A stretch of 7,850 nt of DNA from Flavobacteriales bacterium (GTDB taxonomy: Bacteria > Bacteroidota > Bacteroidia > Flavobacteriales > Flavobacteriaceae). Position numbers and translations under genes: made by a program. Shown in pieces: positions 6,591-7,850 of this stretch. The notes beneath the pieces are model-generated. The model searched no databases. It saw only the letters and a list, made by a program, of their open reading frames with translations, and was not told the DNA's origin. The stretch covers positions 1-7,850 of the forward strand of contig JALVEJ010000257.1 in NCBI GenBank assembly GCA_027031025.1, written 5' to 3'. Every line of letters starts with the position of its first letter. Position 1 is the first letter of the stretch.

Positions 6591-6717
6591 GTAGCCGGCG
6601 CTTCGATACACTGCTCTCTAGGTTCGCAGCACTCAGCGACCTTGATTTCTGCAAAGTAGGTCGCTGAGTGATTTTGTAAGGAACGAACAAAAGTGTACCG
6701 AAGTGACCGGTGACTAC
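6591..6717. repeat. large imperfect palindrome (REP/BIME-like)
   Basis: Nested complementary arms: a perfect 13-bp stem (6630-6642 with 6658-6670, CACTCAGCGACCT / AGGTCGCTGAGTG) around a 15-base loop; GTTCG (6622-6626) with CGAAC (6684-6688); CTTCGATACACT (6601-6612) with 6692-6703 at 11 of 12 pairs; CCGG (6595-6598) with CCGG (6707-6710); GTAG (6591-6594) with CTAC (6714-6717). The single mismatch in the 12-base arm is a G-U pair in the minus-strand RNA. It is more GC-rich than its surroundings and fills most of the 178-base gap between two minus-strand genes. Elements with this GGTCGCTGAGTG core recur between genes in Flavobacteriia. Likely effects are transcript end formation or mRNA protection. 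Confidence 0.75.
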
Positions 6718-6727
6718 GACTTTCTAT

Positions 6728-7450
6728 TTACAATCGTTTAAAAATAATATCGCCGCTGCCAAATGTTTTAGATTTTAAATTTTGTGGTTCGCCGTAATAA
6801 AATATATCACCACTTCCCATAATACGGGCATTAAGGCGTTCTATGGCGCGTAAATAAATATCTCCGGAGCCGGTTAGAGTTGCTTTCACTTTTTGTGCAT
6901 CAAGATTTTTGGCATTGATGTTCCCCGATCCGGTTAAAAGATATTCTGCACTATCGGCTTTGCCGGACAAATCCATATTGCCGGAACCGGTCAAAGTTGC
7001 TTCCAAATGTTTGACTTGACTGGTTATGTCCATAGTGCCGGAGCCGGTTAAGACCAATTTGAGATTGTTCCAATCAAAAGCTTGTTCGTTAAACACTTTC
7101 CCTGAGCCGGTAAGTGTGATGCGTGATAAATAATCTGCCGGAACTTCAACAAATAGTTTGCTGTAACGCCTTATGGAAAATTCCGGATGGACCCGTATAA
7201 TCAACTTGCTTCCTTTGGTATAAGTTTCAATATATGGTAGCAGATTTTCATCGGCGGTAACTTTTAACTTACCGGGTTCTCCCTTGACGATTTTAACTTT
7301 AAAAGCTCCGGTAACGGTTATTTTGTCATACGAATCAACTTTCCGGATTTCCGTAGAAATTTGTCCGTTTCCGGATAATTTTTTAGTCCAAAATTGTGCT
7401 TGGATATTGGTTATACTCCAAACGAAGATGATTAACATAATTTTTTTCAT
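6728..7450 (-). CDS. head GIN domain (DUF2807) exported beta-helix protein
   Basis: Exported protein of 240 residues with a signal peptide (1-18, cleavage near QA-Q). Residues about 36-105 form the leading beta region (YDKITVTGAFKVKI, VTADENLLPYIE, LFVEVPADYL). After this come seven regularly spaced GSG turns at 115, 136, 155, 174, 194, 212 and 231, mostly as LTGSG followed by a short hydrophobic strand. The 18-21 residue period fits one coil of a right-handed beta helix, the known fold of this family. Function of DUF2807 proteins is unknown; surface adhesion or envelope-stress roles are suggested by family context. Start is ATG (7448-7450). Upstream lies the stop of another exported-type gene 99 bases away, on the same strand, with a 17-base palindrome between. 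The family call is firm. Confidence 0.9.
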   Translation of the reverse strand: MKKIMLIIFVWSITNIQAQFWTKKLSGNGQISTEIRKVDSYDKITVTGAFKVKIVKGEPGKLKVTADENLLPYIETYTKGSKLIIRVHPEFSIRRYSKLFVEVPADYLSRITLTGSGKVFNEQAFDWNNLKLVLTGSGTMDITSQVKHLEATLTGSGNMDLSGKADSAEYLLTGSGNINAKNLDAQKVKATLTGSGDIYLRAIERLNARIMGSGDIFYYGEPQNLKSKTFGSGDIIFKRL

Positions 7451-7464
7451 AATTATTAGTTTTA

Positions 7465-7481
7465 ATATTGATTATCAATAT
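7465..7481. promoter_or_regulatory. 17-base perfect palindrome, possible operator
   Basis: ATATTGAT (7465-7472), central T, ATCAATAT (7474-7481) is a perfect inverted repeat around one base. It ends 14 bases upstream of the DUF2807 start on the minus strand. This size and symmetry suit binding by a dimeric helix-turn-helix protein, but very AT-rich DNA also yields such palindromes by chance, and no promoter box is evident next to it. Confidence 0.35.
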
Positions 7482-7521
7482 ATTATGATTTTTTATTTTT
7501 CTTTGATTATTAAACGGAATT

Positions 7522-7546
7522 AAAAAATATGCGATTTTTTGCATGC
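7522..7546. other. AT hairpin between partial gene and DUF2807 gene
   Basis: AAAAAAT (7522-7528) pairs with ATTTTTT (7534-7540) around ATGCG, and on the minus strand the structure ends in a run of T just after the stop of the partial gene. An alternative pairing joins ATGC (7529-7532) with GCAT (7541-7544). A stem with only A-T pairs is a poor terminator, so it may allow read-through into the DUF2807 gene. Confidence 0.25.
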
Positions 7547-7549
7547 TAT

Positions 7550-7850
7550 TTAATCTTCTATTTTAACACATCCGTATTCCAAATCTATTTTGATTAAGGA
7601 ATTGACATGCCTATCGTCATAGAAGGCGCGTATTTCTTTGTCGCCATTATCATTAATTTCTTTATAGACTTCTAAGTTGCCCGGTTTAAAGCAGCCGTAT
7701 GTTTGATCTAATTCAAACCGGAATGGGACTTTTTGCCGGTTAATGATTTTAATAGACGTATAGTCACAAGACAGATTGACCAAGTTAAATCCGGGTAGTA
7801 AGCCATCGATGGTCAAGGAACCGTAATCACCCGAAAACCGAACAGTATTG
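7550..7850 (-). CDS. C-terminal part of a Y-G/T repeat beta protein, cut by window edge
   Basis: The reading frame is open from the right edge to the TAA at 7550-7552, giving the last 100 codons; the true start lies outside the window and a TTG at 7814-7816 is just an internal codon. The sequence shows a repeating pattern of Tyr-Gly/Thr-x-hydrophobic: YGSLTI, YTSIKI, YGCFKP, YGCVKIED, spaced by about 20-30 residues with aromatic and acidic turns. This recalls DUF4097-like or related beta-helix proteins that occur beside DUF2807 genes in Flavobacteriia, often downstream of a sigma factor gene; this recall is not verified. It lies 99 bases before the DUF2807 gene on the same strand, probably in one transcript. 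Confidence 0.7.
   Translation of the reverse strand, partial: NTVRFSGDYGSLTIDGLLPGFNLVNLSCDYTSIKIINRQKVPFRFELDQTYGCFKPGNLEVYKEINDNGDKEIRAFYDDRHVNSLIKIDLEYGCVKIED

Noticed and set aside
7284..7523. 79-codon + strand reading frame across the DUF2807 start
   Set aside because: It is antisense to the signal peptide region and AT-rich leader, with no sign of being a real protein.
7814..7816. TTG as start codon of the right-edge gene
   Set aside because: The frame stays open to the window edge with the same repeat pattern (YGSL) reading through it, so the gene is truncated by the window, not started here.

Overview
The window looks like ordinary chromosome from a Bacteroidota bacterium, most likely class Flavobacteriia. 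The reasons are: AT-rich DNA, A-rich leaders with no Shine-Dalgarno sequence before the start codons, -7-like boxes of the Bacteroidota form TAnnTTTG, a bacterial group II geranylgeranylglyceryl phosphate (GGGP) synthase, GSG-repeat 'head GIN' (DUF2807) proteins, and secreted proteins with short signal peptides ending in A-Q. No tRNA, rRNA, CRISPR array, phage gene, transposase or complete mobile element was seen.

Left part, + strand (1-3539). A gene-free, AT-rich leader of 450 bases carries a GC-stem palindrome and an intrinsic-terminator-like hairpin. It precedes a run of three genes: deoC (deoxyribose-phosphate aldolase), a six-domain-type MscS mechanosensitive channel with a secreted N-terminal region, and a METTL7-like SAM methyltransferase. 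The methyltransferase starts at a TTG that overlaps the channel stop codon, so these two are probably translationally coupled. deoC lies 75 bases upstream and may share the transcript.

Middle part, + strand (3540-5529). A 358-base gap with another copy of the GC-stem palindrome separates the first run from a pair made of group II GGGP synthase (an archaeal-type ether-lipid enzyme) and a second class I SAM methyltransferase. The N-terminal zinc-knuckle cysteines expected in relatives of this methyltransferase are absent.

Right part, - strand (5548-7850). Reading leftward there are three genes for exported or envelope proteins: the C-terminal end of a protein with Y-G/T repeats that runs off the window, a DUF2807 beta-helix protein with seven GSG turns, and a coiled-coil plus beta-barrel outer-membrane protein. 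A roughly 127-base imperfect palindrome of repetitive-extragenic type lies between the last two. The + strand genes and this cluster converge with only 18 bases between stop codons.

I found no clear, previously undescribed multi-gene system. The points most worth a second look are the covarying short palindromes, the large palindrome, the cysteine-less methyltransferase beside GGGP synthase, the coupled MscS and METTL7-like pair, and the three-gene envelope cluster that is cut by the window edge.
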